From NCBI RefSeq assembly GCF_002019795.1, contig NZ_KV917381.1, positions 2,636,068 to 2,700,067 on the forward strand: a stretch of 64,000 nucleotides of DNA, in the 5' to 3' direction. The notes beneath the pieces are model-generated. The model searched no databases. It saw nothing but the letters and a program-made list of their open reading frames with translations, and had not been told where the DNA came from. Position 1 is the first letter of the stretch. The number at the start of each line of letters is the position of its first letter. Both the position numbers and the translations under genes were made by a program. Positions 7,975 to 21,206 of this stretch are shown here, in pieces. The DNA is from Bacillus alkalicellulosilyticus. Lineage in GTDB: Bacteria > Bacillota > Bacilli > Bacillales > Bacillaceae_F.

Positions 7975-8754
7975 ATGGAGCGTACAATGACAATACAAGC
8001 ATTTTCTGAAAACACAGGTTTACCCGCTAGTACGCTCCGATACTATGAAAAAGAGGGGCTTCTTCAGCCATTTGAACGAGGTTTAAATGGGTATCGCCAG
8101 TATAGTGAAGAACAAATCCCTTTAGCTCTTACCATTCACTCCTTACGGCTTGCAGGGGTTAACATGAAAGACATAAAGTCCTATCTTCATTCAAGTGAAA
8201 TGGATAAACTATCATGGGTCCAAAAGTGGAGCAAAGACCTTGAAGCAACGATCTCCACTTTGCAAATTGCCCGTCAATACTTACAAGGGATTAAAGCTGA
8301 TGACCAATCCATTCGACTCATCAAATGGGATAAACCAGTCCCGATGATTTGGTTTCCTTTCAAGGTCCCAAGGCAAATACAGCCGTATACTTCAATGATA
8401 ATCGAAAAAAATCATGAACTCGAACAGCTATATAACTGTCTTTTTCATGAGGTTTTTATAAAAACAGAGAAAGTAGAAAATCAATGGTTACTTGGTGAAA
8501 TTGGATTCCGCTTCCCTAAAACGATTAGTTTAAAAAATATAGAAGAAAACGTAAGTAAAGATGGCCGATTAGAATCAATGGAACCTACTCTTTTTGTCTC
8601 ATTAGAATGTAGTGGTAATGACCCATTCATTTGCTTTAACATGATGATGACGATAAAGTCCTTTGGATTTGAACCTTGCGGAGAAAAGCTAGAAAAGTAT
8701 AATCTTACGAACCTTGCATACTACCAATGGATGATTCCTGTATTGAAAAATTAA
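7975..8754 (+). CDS. MerR-family transcriptional regulator
   Basis: About 259 residues. Possible starts are GTG 7963, ATG 7975 (GAGG six bases before) and ATG 7987 (GGAG six bases before); I use 7975. The winged helix-turn-helix is clear (AFSENTGLPASTLRYYEKEGLL, then GYRQYSEEQI and LRLAGVNMKDIKSYL), followed by a coiled-coil dimerisation helix. The C-terminal ~150 residues resemble an effector-binding (GyrI-like) domain, as in BmrR-type regulators. It should twist the 19-bp-spaced promoter at 7095 and control its own operon. Confidence 0.9.
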   Translation: MERTMTIQAFSENTGLPASTLRYYEKEGLLQPFERGLNGYRQYSEEQIPLALTIHSLRLAGVNMKDIKSYLHSSEMDKLSWVQKWSKDLEATISTLQIARQYLQGIKADDQSIRLIKWDKPVPMIWFPFKVPRQIQPYTSMIIEKNHELEQLYNCLFHEVFIKTEKVENQWLLGEIGFRFPKTISLKNIEENVSKDGRLESMEPTLFVSLECSGNDPFICFNMMMTIKSFGFEPCGEKLEKYNLTNLAYYQWMIPVLKN

Positions 8755-8774
8755 ATATCGTTATTTCTAAAATA

Positions 8775-8811
8775 AAGGGTGGCTATAGCGTAGAAAACTA
8801 TAGACACCCTT
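8775..8811. terminator. Bidirectional terminator between convergent genes
   Basis: AAGGGTGGCTATAG and CTATAGACACCCTT form a 14-bp stem with one mismatch. It lies between the MerR gene (+) and the 58-residue gene (-); the minus side is followed by TTTATTTTAG. Confidence 0.8.
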
Positions 8812-8814
8812 ATA

Positions 8815-8991
8815 TTACTCGCCCTTTAAATGTTTGTCGCGACCTGTTGCTCCCACGTTCGATTGGGTAGTTCTCGTATTTAGTGCATCTTCTGAGTTTT
8901 CATCCTCATGTTTATCTTTTCCCCCAGCAAGATAGGGAGAACGATGCTTTTGCTGTGTTTTTGAGAACTCTTCAAAATTTTGGTTGACCAT
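8815..8991 (-). CDS. Small hydrophilic protein, 58 residues
   Basis: ATG 8991 is preceded by AAGGAGG eight bases away, one of the best ribosome sites in the window, and the frame closes at TAA 8815 next to a strong terminator. The product starts MVNQNFEEFSKTQQKHRSPY and is very hydrophilic, with GGKDKHEDENSEDA and a C-terminal VGATGRDKHLKGE. There is no membrane segment or cysteine. Its composition resembles small disordered Bacillus proteins (some are spore components), but I do not recognise a family. Confidence 0.75.
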   Translation of the reverse strand: MVNQNFEEFSKTQQKHRSPYLAGGKDKHEDENSEDALNTRTTQSNVGATGRDKHLKGE

Positions 8992-9064
8992 AATGATTCC
9001 CTCCTTATTCCTCTACTGTATTTTTCATTAAAAGGGAATGGTTTATACATGGTAAGAAACCAAT

Positions 9065-9628
9065 TTATTCATTGCCTAAACGTTCACCTATCGGGGTAAT
9101 GATTCCGTCCATACTACGTGAATTCTTTTCTTTACGGTATTGCTCTAATTGTGGTTCACTTTTATTACACGTCCACTTTTTTAAGGTATCTCTTTCACCT
9201 TCATAAGTATAAAAAGGAACGCTAAAGCCACAGGATGATTTTACTTTATCAAGTTTCGCATAAATGATTTGACGAGCCCCTGGAAGGATTTCAAAATGTG
9301 GCGACAGTTCATCCCATTTCTCGGTATCAGGCAATACAACTTCACCTTGTCCGTACAAACGTAAAATCATAGGAGGACCTTCAAATGCGGTAAACATAAT
9401 TGTAATTCTCCCATTCTCCAAGATATGAGCACTCGTTTCGTTTCCGCTCCCCGTCACATCTAAATAGGCTACTTCATTTGGTGATATCACCCGAAACACA
9501 TCATATCCCTTTGGTGATAAATTCACATGTCCGTCCTCTGCTAATGGTGCTGACGCAACAAAGAATAGTTTTTGCTTTTTGATAAATTCAATGTGGCTGA
9601 TTGACAATTCAAGAAATTCTTTCCCCAT
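9065..9628 (-). CDS. Pyridoxamine 5'-phosphate oxidase-family (flavin-binding) protein
   Basis: 187 residues, GGAGG ten bases before the ATG. The split-barrel flavin-binding pattern is present: FFVASAPLAEDGHVNLSPKG near the N-terminus, then YLDVTGSGNETSAHI, and GRITIMFTAFEGPPMILRLYGQG. The absence of PdxH-specific residues and the position outside any vitamin B6 locus suggest a general FMN/F420-type oxidoreductase. Single gene, 20 bases downstream of the YkqA-like gene on the same strand, so the two may be co-transcribed. Confidence 0.85.
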   Translation of the reverse strand: MGKEFLELSISHIEFIKKQKLFFVASAPLAEDGHVNLSPKGYDVFRVISPNEVAYLDVTGSGNETSAHILENGRITIMFTAFEGPPMILRLYGQGEVVLPDTEKWDELSPHFEILPGARQIIYAKLDKVKSSCGFSVPFYTYEGERDTLKKWTCNKSEPQLEQYRKEKNSRSMDGIITPIGERLGNE

Positions 9629-9648
9629 ACCATCTTCGCCTCCATAGC

Positions 9649-10494
9649 TTACCTTAATTTATTTATATGTTTTTTTACTTTTTCGATATAACCGTCTGAG
9701 AGAAATCCAGTCCCACCTCGAATGATTTCTTCTGAATAATGGTCAGGCGGTGCTGTTTCATCCTGCTTTTTTGCAACGACAAACGTAAGTACATTCTCGA
9801 CCCATTTGCCCTTAACCTGTACACGGATAAAAGCCGGCCGATAGGAAAAAGGTACACCTTCTCTTCGGTACAAATAGTCTTTTAAGGCGGCTACTGGAAT
9901 GTCATACAGTTTCCCTTCAACAACTCCACCTTCTTCTACTATATCCGCTCTTCCCATTCGGTCAAGGGACGATTGTATTGAAAAGCGTAGGGTATATTGA
10001 GGCAATATCGCGACACCAACAAACTTCTGAAAATAATGGTCAACGCCATGCTCAATAAATCGAGCGTTATCCATACAACTCCCGTAAGCAAAATAAAGAA
10101 CATTTTTTTGCCCATTTAGTACAAGGTATTCCTTCCAATCTCCACTATGTATTTCATCACGTAATAAAGCTTCATTCCCTGCTATGTATATAAGGGCATT
10201 TACTTCACCCGTATCCGTAAAAATTGGTTGTTGCACACGGTCATAAAGGTTATCGGATCCACCTTCTTTATAATCCTCTAACCGGTCAATAGCAGCTAAT
10301 TCAGTGTCATTTACTTCATATAATTCTCCATACACAAAGCTGTCTTTTGCAGGTTTCACCGCCGGGTAACCAAATCCAGTATCATACAATTTACCCTTCG
10401 TCCAACTCTGCTCAGCCACTCTTGTTGCATTCCTTAAGAAGTGGTCGTTTCTTTCCCCTTTACGCAACGTTCCGTACACAAATATATATGTCAT
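9649..10494 (-). CDS. ykqA: Tandem gamma-glutamylcyclotransferase-like protein (YkqA-like)
   Basis: 281 residues from ATG 10494 (a TTG at 10497 is also possible). Two cyclotransferase folds are fused. The first opens IFVYGTLRKGERN and has the AAIDRLEDY segment with the catalytic-type acidic residue; the second opens VLYFAYGSCMDNARF and continues YRREGVPFSYRP. Size and arrangement match Bacillus subtilis YkqA. The family releases 5-oxoproline from gamma-glutamyl amines or peptides; the actual substrate is not known from sequence. Confidence 0.8.
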   Translation of the reverse strand: MTYIFVYGTLRKGERNDHFLRNATRVAEQSWTKGKLYDTGFGYPAVKPAKDSFVYGELYEVNDTELAAIDRLEDYKEGGSDNLYDRVQQPIFTDTGEVNALIYIAGNEALLRDEIHSGDWKEYLVLNGQKNVLYFAYGSCMDNARFIEHGVDHYFQKFVGVAILPQYTLRFSIQSSLDRMGRADIVEEGGVVEGKLYDIPVAALKDYLYRREGVPFSYRPAFIRVQVKGKWVENVLTFVVAKKQDETAPPDHYSEEIIRGGTGFLSDGYIEKVKKHINKLR

Positions 10495-10546
10495 CAAGAC
10501 GTCACTCCCTTACTTCATCTGTTAACAATTATTGTATCATAAAAAA

Positions 10547-10611
10547 AAAGCGATTTTGGAGGGCACTGCAAAGTTAGATTTAACTTCAATGCCCTCCAAA
10601 GTCGCTCTTTT
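10547..10611 (-). repeat. Family A palindrome, long form
   Basis: A hairpin of about 28 bp: AAAGCGATTTTGGAGGGCAC ... GCCCTCCAAAGTCGCTCTTTT, with the family A core inside extra flanking arms. It lies between the end of the lipoprotein region and the start of the YkqA-like gene, and could terminate upstream minus-strand transcription. Bases 10612-10789 hold no convincing gene; a 34-codon open frame without a start lies at 10642-10746. Confidence 0.75.
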
Positions 10612-10789
10612 GTAGCTATAAACAATCTATAATCCATATTTTCATGTTACTTTCCTATCCCTTTCTCTAACTAGTCCTTTTTTAAGGTCTTGGATAAAAG
10701 CAGATTGAAAGCTTTCATTTGCATTTGTCTTCAGTCTAAGAAATTCCTATTATTTTTATCTTCTGCTCGAATTACTCTACCTGAACCAT

Positions 10790-11356
10790 CTAGTTACTAA
10801 ACTCTTCCTCGTATCCGTAAATTACATTGTTAAAAAAGACAAATTTGCTTCCTTCTTCTCTGTAACTGTCATGCTGGACCACTTTATTTCCCTCTGCATA
10901 GAATTGTACTACCCACGCCCATGGTTCGATCGTCCCATTATCAAACGATTCTGCTACAACAACATAATCCTTATAATAGGTCCCATAACGTTGCTCTAAT
11001 TCGAACAAATAAAAATCTGTTAGTTCGCTAATATCAACAATATCTAACGGGATGGAATACTCACCATTTTCTAAGAAATGTTCAGCTAGAAGTTCCATTT
11101 CTTCTTCTACAGAGTACGGACTCCGAACTAAGAAATCCACGGTTAATTCCTCAAAAGAATCGATGTCACCGTTCATGGCAGTTTCATACATCGTTAAGAT
11201 CGTTTCAAGTGCATCCTCATTTATTGACTGTTCCATGGTGACACCTTCTACTACCTGAGGAAGAGGCTGTTCAACTCCTACTTTGTCTTCCTTTACAAAA
11301 CAAGCTGTTAGTGAGGCTATTAAAACCAACATGACATAAAACAAACCATCTTTCAT
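10790..11356 (-). CDS. Lipoprotein of unknown function under riboswitch control
   Basis: 188 residues with GGAGAA six bases before the ATG. Signal peptide MKDGLFYVMLVLIASLTAC has lipobox LTAC, so it should be anchored on the outer face of the membrane. The mature region is acidic; residues ~45-185 look like a single alpha+beta domain of the NTF2/SnoaL kind (ILTMYETAMNGDIDSFEEL followed by strands), though I cannot confirm it. The important point is its leader: a c-di-GMP-I aptamer at 11465-11560 and a terminator hairpin at 11420-11445. That ties its expression to the motile/sessile signal c-di-GMP. Confidence 0.75.
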   Translation of the reverse strand: MKDGLFYVMLVLIASLTACFVKEDKVGVEQPLPQVVEGVTMEQSINEDALETILTMYETAMNGDIDSFEELTVDFLVRSPYSVEEEMELLAEHFLENGEYSIPLDIVDISELTDFYLFELEQRYGTYYKDYVVVAESFDNGTIEPWAWVVQFYAEGNKVVQHDSYREEGSKFVFFNNVIYGYEEEFSN

Positions 11357-11419
11357 AGCTAGTTCTCCATTCTGATTATTGTCTTGTTCTACCTTGGGTC
11401 GACTTGAAAACTAGAAAAT

Positions 11420-11445
11420 GCCCAACTCTTATATAAAAGTTGGGC
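11420..11445 (-). terminator. Expression-platform hairpin of the c-di-GMP riboswitch
   Basis: GCCCAACT and AGTTGGGC form a perfect 8-bp stem just after the aptamer, followed on the minus strand by ATTTTCTAGTTTTC, a modest T-tract. The 5' arm GCCCAA can alternatively pair with TTGGGC at the 5' edge of the aptamer (11549-11554), giving a plausible antiterminator. Confidence 0.65.
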
Positions 11446-11464
11446 AGAAGTATCGTTAGAATCT

Positions 11465-11560
11465 CGATATGCAACCCGACTATCATAGTTTCTATACGTA
11501 CTGAAACCTTAGACTCGTGGCTTTGCGTCCCTGTTTTTCAACAAGTTTGCCCAATATGTA
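11465..11560 (-). promoter_or_regulatory. c-di-GMP-I (GEMM) riboswitch aptamer
   Basis: Minus-strand RNA carries the family's conserved blocks in order. GGGCAAAC leads into a stem capped by a GAAA tetraloop (CTTGTT-GAAA-AACAGG), followed by GGACGCAAAGCC (the most conserved block), GTCTAAGG, a variable stem (GTTTC/GAAAC) and the closing GTCGGGTTGC. These match the Vc2/GEMM-I consensus, including the tetraloop that docks on a receptor. It precedes the lipoprotein gene that starts at 11356. This is pattern recognition, not a covariance search, but the motif is distinctive. Confidence 0.88.
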
Positions 11561-11638
11561 GTTAAGAATATATTACTACAACTTTATTACTATTTCATTG
11601 CTTTTATATAGGAAATATTTGGTTTTTTAAAAAAGAAG

Positions 11639-11699
11639 GTGAGACAAAAGGTTAAAAAACGAGGGCACTGAAAAGTTATGTTTTAACTTCAGTGCCCTC
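11639..11699. repeat. Half of a family B repeat joined to a full family A palindrome
   Basis: Bases 11639-11653 (GGTGAGACAAAAGGTT) are the left arm of family B without its partner. Seven bases later comes a complete family A palindrome, GAGGGCACTGAAAAGTTA ... TAACTTCAGTGCCCTC (11661-11699). The arrangement looks like one repeat inserted into, or replacing half of, the other. Confidence 0.75.
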
Positions 11700-11768
11700 T
11701 TAGCAATGTGCGTAACCGTTGAATATTTTAAAAGCCTGATACCAGTGGAGCCATTGCCCCCATAATTA

Positions 11769-11807
11769 AGGCATTGGAAAAGTTGGTTTGTACTTTTTCT
11801 ATGCCTT
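11769..11807 (-). repeat. Family A variant, terminator of the HIT remnant
   Basis: AAGGCATTGGAAAAGT and ACTTTTTCTATGCCTT pair as a diverged family A hairpin 10 bases after the stop of the HIT pseudogene. It resembles the copy at 58929-58973. Confidence 0.7.
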
Positions 11808-11816
11808 CAAAAAACC

Positions 11817-12096
11817 TTAAATCCTAGCCTCTATTGTATCTATGATTTTTCTTTTCGTCTCTTCTAATCTCTCTATTTCTTTTTCCTCAATGTTGATTTC
11901 TCCGTCTACTGAAAAAAACTCTGCAAAGTTTTGTCCATTATACCTCGGTATTACGTGCATATGAAAATGTGTTAATTCATCAAATACACCACCGTTTTGA
12001 CATATCGTAACTCCGTCTGGAACAAACATGTTCATCTTCAAATACCACATGCGCAACTTCTTCGTGTTTTGCTAACATACAACCTAAGCATTTCAT
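11817..12096 (-). pseudogene. HIT-family hydrolase gene with internal deletion and frameshift
   Basis: The 5' end is intact: AAGGTGA, then ATG 12096 and MKCLGCMLAKHEEVAHVVFE-DEHV, the usual HIT N-terminus. After about 24 codons the frame is lost. In another frame, from about 12042, the C-terminal half resumes with VPDGVTICQNGGVFDEL, the histidine triad HFHMHVIPRY and a normal C-terminus ending at 11817. Compared with typical ~140-residue HIT proteins, about 50 central residues are missing. A 79-residue C-terminal product from an internal ATG is possible but would lack part of the nucleotide pocket. Confidence 0.8.
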
Positions 12097-12108
12097 ATTC
12101 GTTTCACC

Positions 12109-12936
12109 TTATATTCTAGAATTATAGATTTCTCTTATCGATGGAATCACCGTTAAATTCGAATGCTCTTGTTCCTTCATACTACTATGAATGTAAACTC
12201 CATTCATTCCTAACGTTAAAGCAGGTGCAATTTCGTTGATAAAATTATCACCAATGGAAACGGCTTCGTGCGCTTCAAGCTTATATTGTTGTAGTAATTC
12301 TTGAAACAGTCCTTTCGTAAAACTTGGCTTTTTCGCTGAGGAAATAATATGGTCAAAGACATCATCAAGCGCCAACTCTCGCAATAACCTTCCTACATCC
12401 TCTCGGTCACTATTTGTCATAAGAACGATTTGTTTTGTTGTTTTTAACGATAACAGCCATTCTCGTAATCCAGGAATTTTTTCTAGATTAAATTGATCAG
12501 AAACCATATATTCCTTTGTCGCTAAATAACTGCTATAGCAATCCTTTACCCCATAATGTGTAGCACAAACAAATGGAAGCCACCAGCCATCACCTATTGC
12601 AATAAGAGACGTAAAATCAAATACAATTGGATTTGGATACATTTCTTGTATTTTCTCTTGCTCCCAACATATCCCGTCCCATTCTTCGACTTTGGTCACC
12701 TGTAACGTTAAGGGGTCAATCGAAAAGATACAATCATGCTTGATATCGTAACCTTTACCTATCGATACTACATGGTGGCCCGCCTTCATTTTTTCATATT
12801 CCGCATAAAAATCTGTTTGATATGGATCAGACACAAGTTTTTTTAGTTTACTAGCATAATAATCAAAATGATCAGTTCCTTCGTATAGCGTTCCATCTAA
12901 ATCAAAGATAAATAATTGATTGGCCTCGACATTCAT
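12109..12936 (-). CDS. HAD-superfamily hydrolase
   Basis: 275 residues, GGGAG six bases before the ATG. HAD motifs in order: motif I FDLDGTLYEGTD (Asp nucleophile and Asp acid), motif II VLMTNSD, motif III lysine in SSAKKPSFTKG, motif IV SIGDNFINEIAPA. The cap between motif I and II is long (~125 residues) and rich in aromatic residues, so it is not a plain phosphoglycolate phosphatase. Substrate unknown. Its stop lies 12 bases before the HIT start on the same strand, so the two were probably co-transcribed. Confidence 0.85.
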   Translation of the reverse strand: MNVEANQLFIFDLDGTLYEGTDHFDYYASKLKKLVSDPYQTDFYAEYEKMKAGHHVVSIGKGYDIKHDCIFSIDPLTLQVTKVEEWDGICWEQEKIQEMYPNPIVFDFTSLIAIGDGWWLPFVCATHYGVKDCYSSYLATKEYMVSDQFNLEKIPGLREWLLSLKTTKQIVLMTNSDREDVGRLLRELALDDVFDHIISSAKKPSFTKGLFQELLQQYKLEAHEAVSIGDNFINEIAPALTLGMNGVYIHSSMKEQEHSNLTVIPSIREIYNSRI

Positions 12937-13104
12937 GAATAACTCCCATCCTCTATTTGTAAATTAGATTTCTTACATCATAAAAGAATTTCCACTATAT
13001 GTAAACTATTCCAAAAAAGTAAAGTTTATTAATCTACTTATTGTGCATACGTCAATATAGTAATCGATACCTTCAGTACCATGATAAGAAACCGAATAGT
13101 ATAA

Positions 13105-13149
13105 GAGGATGAGACATAAGGTTGTTGTTTACCTTTTGTCTCATCCTCT
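13105..13149. repeat. Family B palindrome in the 12937-13252 intergenic region
   Basis: GAGGATGAGACATAAGGT and ACCTTTTGTCTCATCCTC pair over 18 bp with one mismatch. It lies after the membrane-protein gene that ends at 13253. The rest of this 316-base gap holds a family C-like scrap at 13159-13200 (GCGAGCGAAGCCAGTGCTTTT) and no gene that I can support. Confidence 0.8.
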
Positions 13150-13252
13150 AAGTAGCTCTACCCGAAGCCGCTACCGCGTAGCGAGCGAAGCCAGTGCTTT
13201 TCTTTGAATTAACCTCAACTTTTTTACAGTGTACTCGCAAAACGTTCTTACT

Positions 13253-14788
13253 TTATACAAATAATGCTGCAATGATACCAACTAACCCAATAAACCCTAA
13301 TACATATGCAGGTTTTACTGGCATGTCTCCGCCATTTTCCATCGCTCTACCAAACATAAAGAACACTAAAGGATGTACAAGAAATGGCATTGAAAAAATA
13401 AACGGAATTAAAAGCATGGCTTCTGATCCAAACATCCCTTCTTGAATCGCAGCAAACAAGCCAAAGTGAGAAATCGCTGATGCTTGTGCCATCGCAGCAT
13501 ATTCCATACTCAAATTACTCAATGAAAGGAATGCGAGTCCACCAAAGACAGCACAAATTTGCCAACCAAACGAAAACTGCATAAGAGCCGTCACTTCGTT
13601 TCTGTCTTCCCCGTTAGCTCTACGCAAATTACGTAAAGACAGGATTGTCAAACCGACACCAATAGCCACTAATAGCAATGAAGGAAAAATCCAAAGTTCA
13701 CCACGCTCAGCACTAACTGCTAAGACGGAAAAGACAAAGATATGACCGAAAAACGGGATGTTAATCATAATAGGCGCTCGAGTTGCCGCGACTTTCCCAA
13801 AATCTCCAGCTGTACATGCGCCTGTTAAACCGGAGTGCGATAGAGCACCTGCCATTCCAGGAGCTAGATTTCGTGCATTGGCTGTTCGGGCAAAAAACAT
13901 CACTAATGCAATACCACCAAACATCCAGAAAAGCTGGCCGAAGAAGCCATATACTAAAACTGCATTTACACCAGGTATTGCAAAGGCTTCTCCAATCCGT
14001 GACCCACCAATTAAAAAGTTAGCCGCAAGCACAATTGGAATACCTGCAAACAAGAGCGCACGTAGTGTCGGTCCAAATGTCCATTTATAAAAACAAGCCC
14101 CTAGACCTGCTGCGATTAACATCGCAAAAAAGATTTGTGGCAATGCAATAAGGGGTGCCACCGTTTTAGATATATAATAGGAACCAAGAAGTATTCCAAT
14201 TAAACTAACCATTTCTAATAAACCCTTGCGAAGATATATATGTTTATTTGAGACATGTGCTTTATTATCAATTAAGATGATTGAACCCGCAATCCCAAAA
14301 TAGGCAACAATCGGATAATAAGATGCAAGCATATCTCCTGACCCTGTCCCAAGAATAACTCTTACAATACCTTCAATTCCAAGTAAAAGAAATAAAGCAC
14401 GCACGATAAAAAAGAACTGAGTCCGACTCGTACCTAGTATTGTTTCTTCATCGGATGGCGTTACCATATCATCTACCTCAAGTGACTTTTTCGCTAAAAT
14501 CTTACGAAGCTCCTGACCACCTACAAAGAATGATGCCGTAAGAGCTATAATCGTTGTTTTTGCCATTAAGTCAATAAAAGGAAAATTCTTCAATCCTGGT
14601 GTAGATGCCCCACTTATCTCAAGAATGTACCCCATCCCTAATCCGAAAAGAACAATAATTAAAATCGGTGAATATCTAGTTCCAGCAACAACCGTTCTAG
14701 ATATTAAAACAATCGGTATAAGAAAAAGTAAAATAGTCCAAAACTGATTGAGAACTTGTAAATTTGTAATTTGATCAATGACTTCCAT
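13253..14788 (-). CDS. Polytopic membrane protein, probable transporter of unknown family
   Basis: 511 residues with about 12 hydrophobic segments spread along the whole length and short charged loops (e.g. LAKKSLEVDDMVTPSDEE around residue 100). Glycine-rich helices such as VLFGLGMGYIL, and a central NLAPGMAGALSHSGLTGAC loop, look like substrate-binding re-entrant segments of secondary transporters. I do not recognise the family with certainty. Single gene; bases 14789-15063 upstream hold possible promoter elements (TATACT on the minus strand near 14930) and a terminator belonging to the next gene. Confidence 0.7.
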   Translation of the reverse strand: MEVIDQITNLQVLNQFWTILLFLIPIVLISRTVVAGTRYSPILIIVLFGLGMGYILEISGASTPGLKNFPFIDLMAKTTIIALTASFFVGGQELRKILAKKSLEVDDMVTPSDEETILGTSRTQFFFIVRALFLLLGIEGIVRVILGTGSGDMLASYYPIVAYFGIAGSIILIDNKAHVSNKHIYLRKGLLEMVSLIGILLGSYYISKTVAPLIALPQIFFAMLIAAGLGACFYKWTFGPTLRALLFAGIPIVLAANFLIGGSRIGEAFAIPGVNAVLVYGFFGQLFWMFGGIALVMFFARTANARNLAPGMAGALSHSGLTGACTAGDFGKVAATRAPIMINIPFFGHIFVFSVLAVSAERGELWIFPSLLLVAIGVGLTILSLRNLRRANGEDRNEVTALMQFSFGWQICAVFGGLAFLSLSNLSMEYAAMAQASAISHFGLFAAIQEGMFGSEAMLLIPFIFSMPFLVHPLVFFMFGRAMENGGDMPVKPAYVLGFIGLVGIIAALFV

Positions 14789-15021
14789 AGCTATCCCTCT
14801 TTTATAATCCGTGATAAGTGTTGTAGTTTAGTGTTACCACCCTGTTTTCTCTCTACTCACCTTTATTTAAATATTCTTCCTCTAATTCCACACCTAATTT
14901 ATATCTCTTCACTCTCCTTTATGTTAGTATAATTTTTTTTGCTAAAATCTTCTATATAAAAGAAACCATAAATTCAAACACTTTGTGTACAAATCCCTTT
15001 ACATTTTACCTAGAAAACAAT

Positions 15022-15050
15022 AAAGCAGGACCCCAGTAGGCTCCTGCTTT
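15022..15050 (-). terminator. Terminator of the 91-residue gene
   Basis: AAAGCAGGA and TCCTGCTTT form a 9-bp stem with an 11-base loop. On the minus strand it follows the gene ending at 15064 and is trailed by ATTGTTTTC. Confidence 0.75.
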
Positions 15051-15063
15051 ACGATGTTTTTCT

Positions 15064-15339
15064 TTATACTCGTTGGTATAAAAAAGACGCATCACTATGA
15101 ATCCAATTCATAATATCTTTATTGTTATTTATTTGCTTGAGGCTATTGCCATTAATCCATTGACCATTTTGGTTCACATAAAATGTACCATTGGCAGGAT
15201 TAAGTTCAATTATGATATTTTTTCGTCGTTGTCTTGACCTAACGTATTCAATATTGAATACTTGATTGTTCTTAATTGGTTTCACCTCATAATCTGGATG
15301 ATTTTCAAAATAAGTAAGGAGTGAATGCAATTCAATCAT
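15064..15339 (-). CDS. Small hypothetical protein
   Basis: 91 residues, soluble and mixed alpha/beta: MIELHSLLTYFENHPDYEV, a basic RSRQRRKNIIIELN strand, a polar NQNGQWINGNSLKQINNN turn and a helical C-terminus. No motif recognised. A good terminator follows. It stands alone between the membrane-protein gene and the rRNA operon. Confidence 0.6.
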   Translation of the reverse strand: MIELHSLLTYFENHPDYEVKPIKNNQVFNIEYVRSRQRRKNIIIELNPANGTFYVNQNGQWINGNSLKQINNNKDIMNWIHSDASFLYQRV

Positions 15340-15566
15340 TCGATCACCTCATTCATAATGGATATGTGCATTATCATTCTATGGTCATATTGTTAATACA
15401 TGTTGAAATTTACAACCGAAATGAAAACGGTTTCAATGTATATTTCGACGAGTTTCCAATATTTCCTTTTTTTAATTATATAATAGTAAAGTTTTCTAAA
15501 AATGGTGCTTATCCCTAAGCATTATTCCGAATTACCCTTTCATTACCCTTTTTCTGTAAAACAAAA

Positions 15567-15592
15567 AAGCACACCTCAATTGAAGTGTACTT
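15567..15592 (-). terminator. Terminator of the rRNA operon
   Basis: On the minus strand AAGTACACTTC-AATT-GAGGTGTGCTT pairs (with G-U/mismatch positions) and is followed by TTTTTTGTTTT. It lies directly after the 5S gene. Confidence 0.85.
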
Positions 15593-15598
15593 CACTTG

Positions 15599-15713
<115 letters not shown>

Positions 15714-15815
15714 CTAGTTCCGATTTGGTGTAACCAAATCATGATTGAGCTGAACCATTTTTGATTCTCTCAAAACTAGATAGTATGCATTGTAGTCAAT
15801 CTTCGTCTTATTTAT

Positions 15816-20807
<4,992 letters not shown>

Positions 20808-20983
20808 AAGTGAGTTGATTAAGCTCTTAAAAGTGTTGCTTTCGCAACTTTTTTGTCATTTTCCAATGACGGATTTGCCATTTTGCAATGGCAATGAGAT
20901 ATCATGTATCTCTTTCGCTTGGCTTTGTTCTGTTCAGTTTTCATAGAGCTATTTGTTCAAGTCGTTTTAGTGACAAGAATTTA

Positions 20984-21013
20984 ATTATAACACCAATTCG
21001 ACATTTTTCGCAA
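20984..21013 (-). promoter_or_regulatory. rRNA operon promoter, proximal (P2-like)
   Basis: On the minus strand -35 TTGCGA (21008-21013) and -10 TATAAT (20984-20989), preceded by TGT, are 18 bases apart. Initiation would give a leader of about 170 bases before 16S. The leader (20808-20980) contains the 5' half of the 16S processing stem at 20927-20950. Confidence 0.7.
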
Positions 21014-21082
21014 CACCTATTTTTTGGTAATAATCAGTGTAACTTGCTATTTTGTCTTACCGCTTCAGAAGCGACAAAATCT

Positions 21083-21111
21083 ATCTTACCACCATTACAA
21101 ATACTCTACAA
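21083..21111 (-). promoter_or_regulatory. Possible distal rRNA promoter (P1-like)
   Basis: Minus-strand TTGTAG (21106-21111) and TAAGAT (21083-21088) are 17 bases apart, each matching four of six consensus bases. Tandem rRNA promoters are the rule in Bacillaceae. Confidence 0.4.
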
Positions 21112-21206
21112 TGACTAATTTTTGGTATTTCTAATATATATAATCCTGCACGCACCTACACTACTTTACCTAAAAGAAAAACTTTATAATCGTATAATGT
21201 AAAAAA

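Noticed and set aside
14825..14925. 19-codon minus-strand frame KRYKLGVELEEEYLNKGE
   Set aside because: Looks protein-like, but the AAAGGAG is only one base from the GTG, too close for initiation.
15321..15518. 65-codon plus-strand frame
   Set aside because: No ribosome site, A/T-driven, partly antisense to the 91-residue gene.
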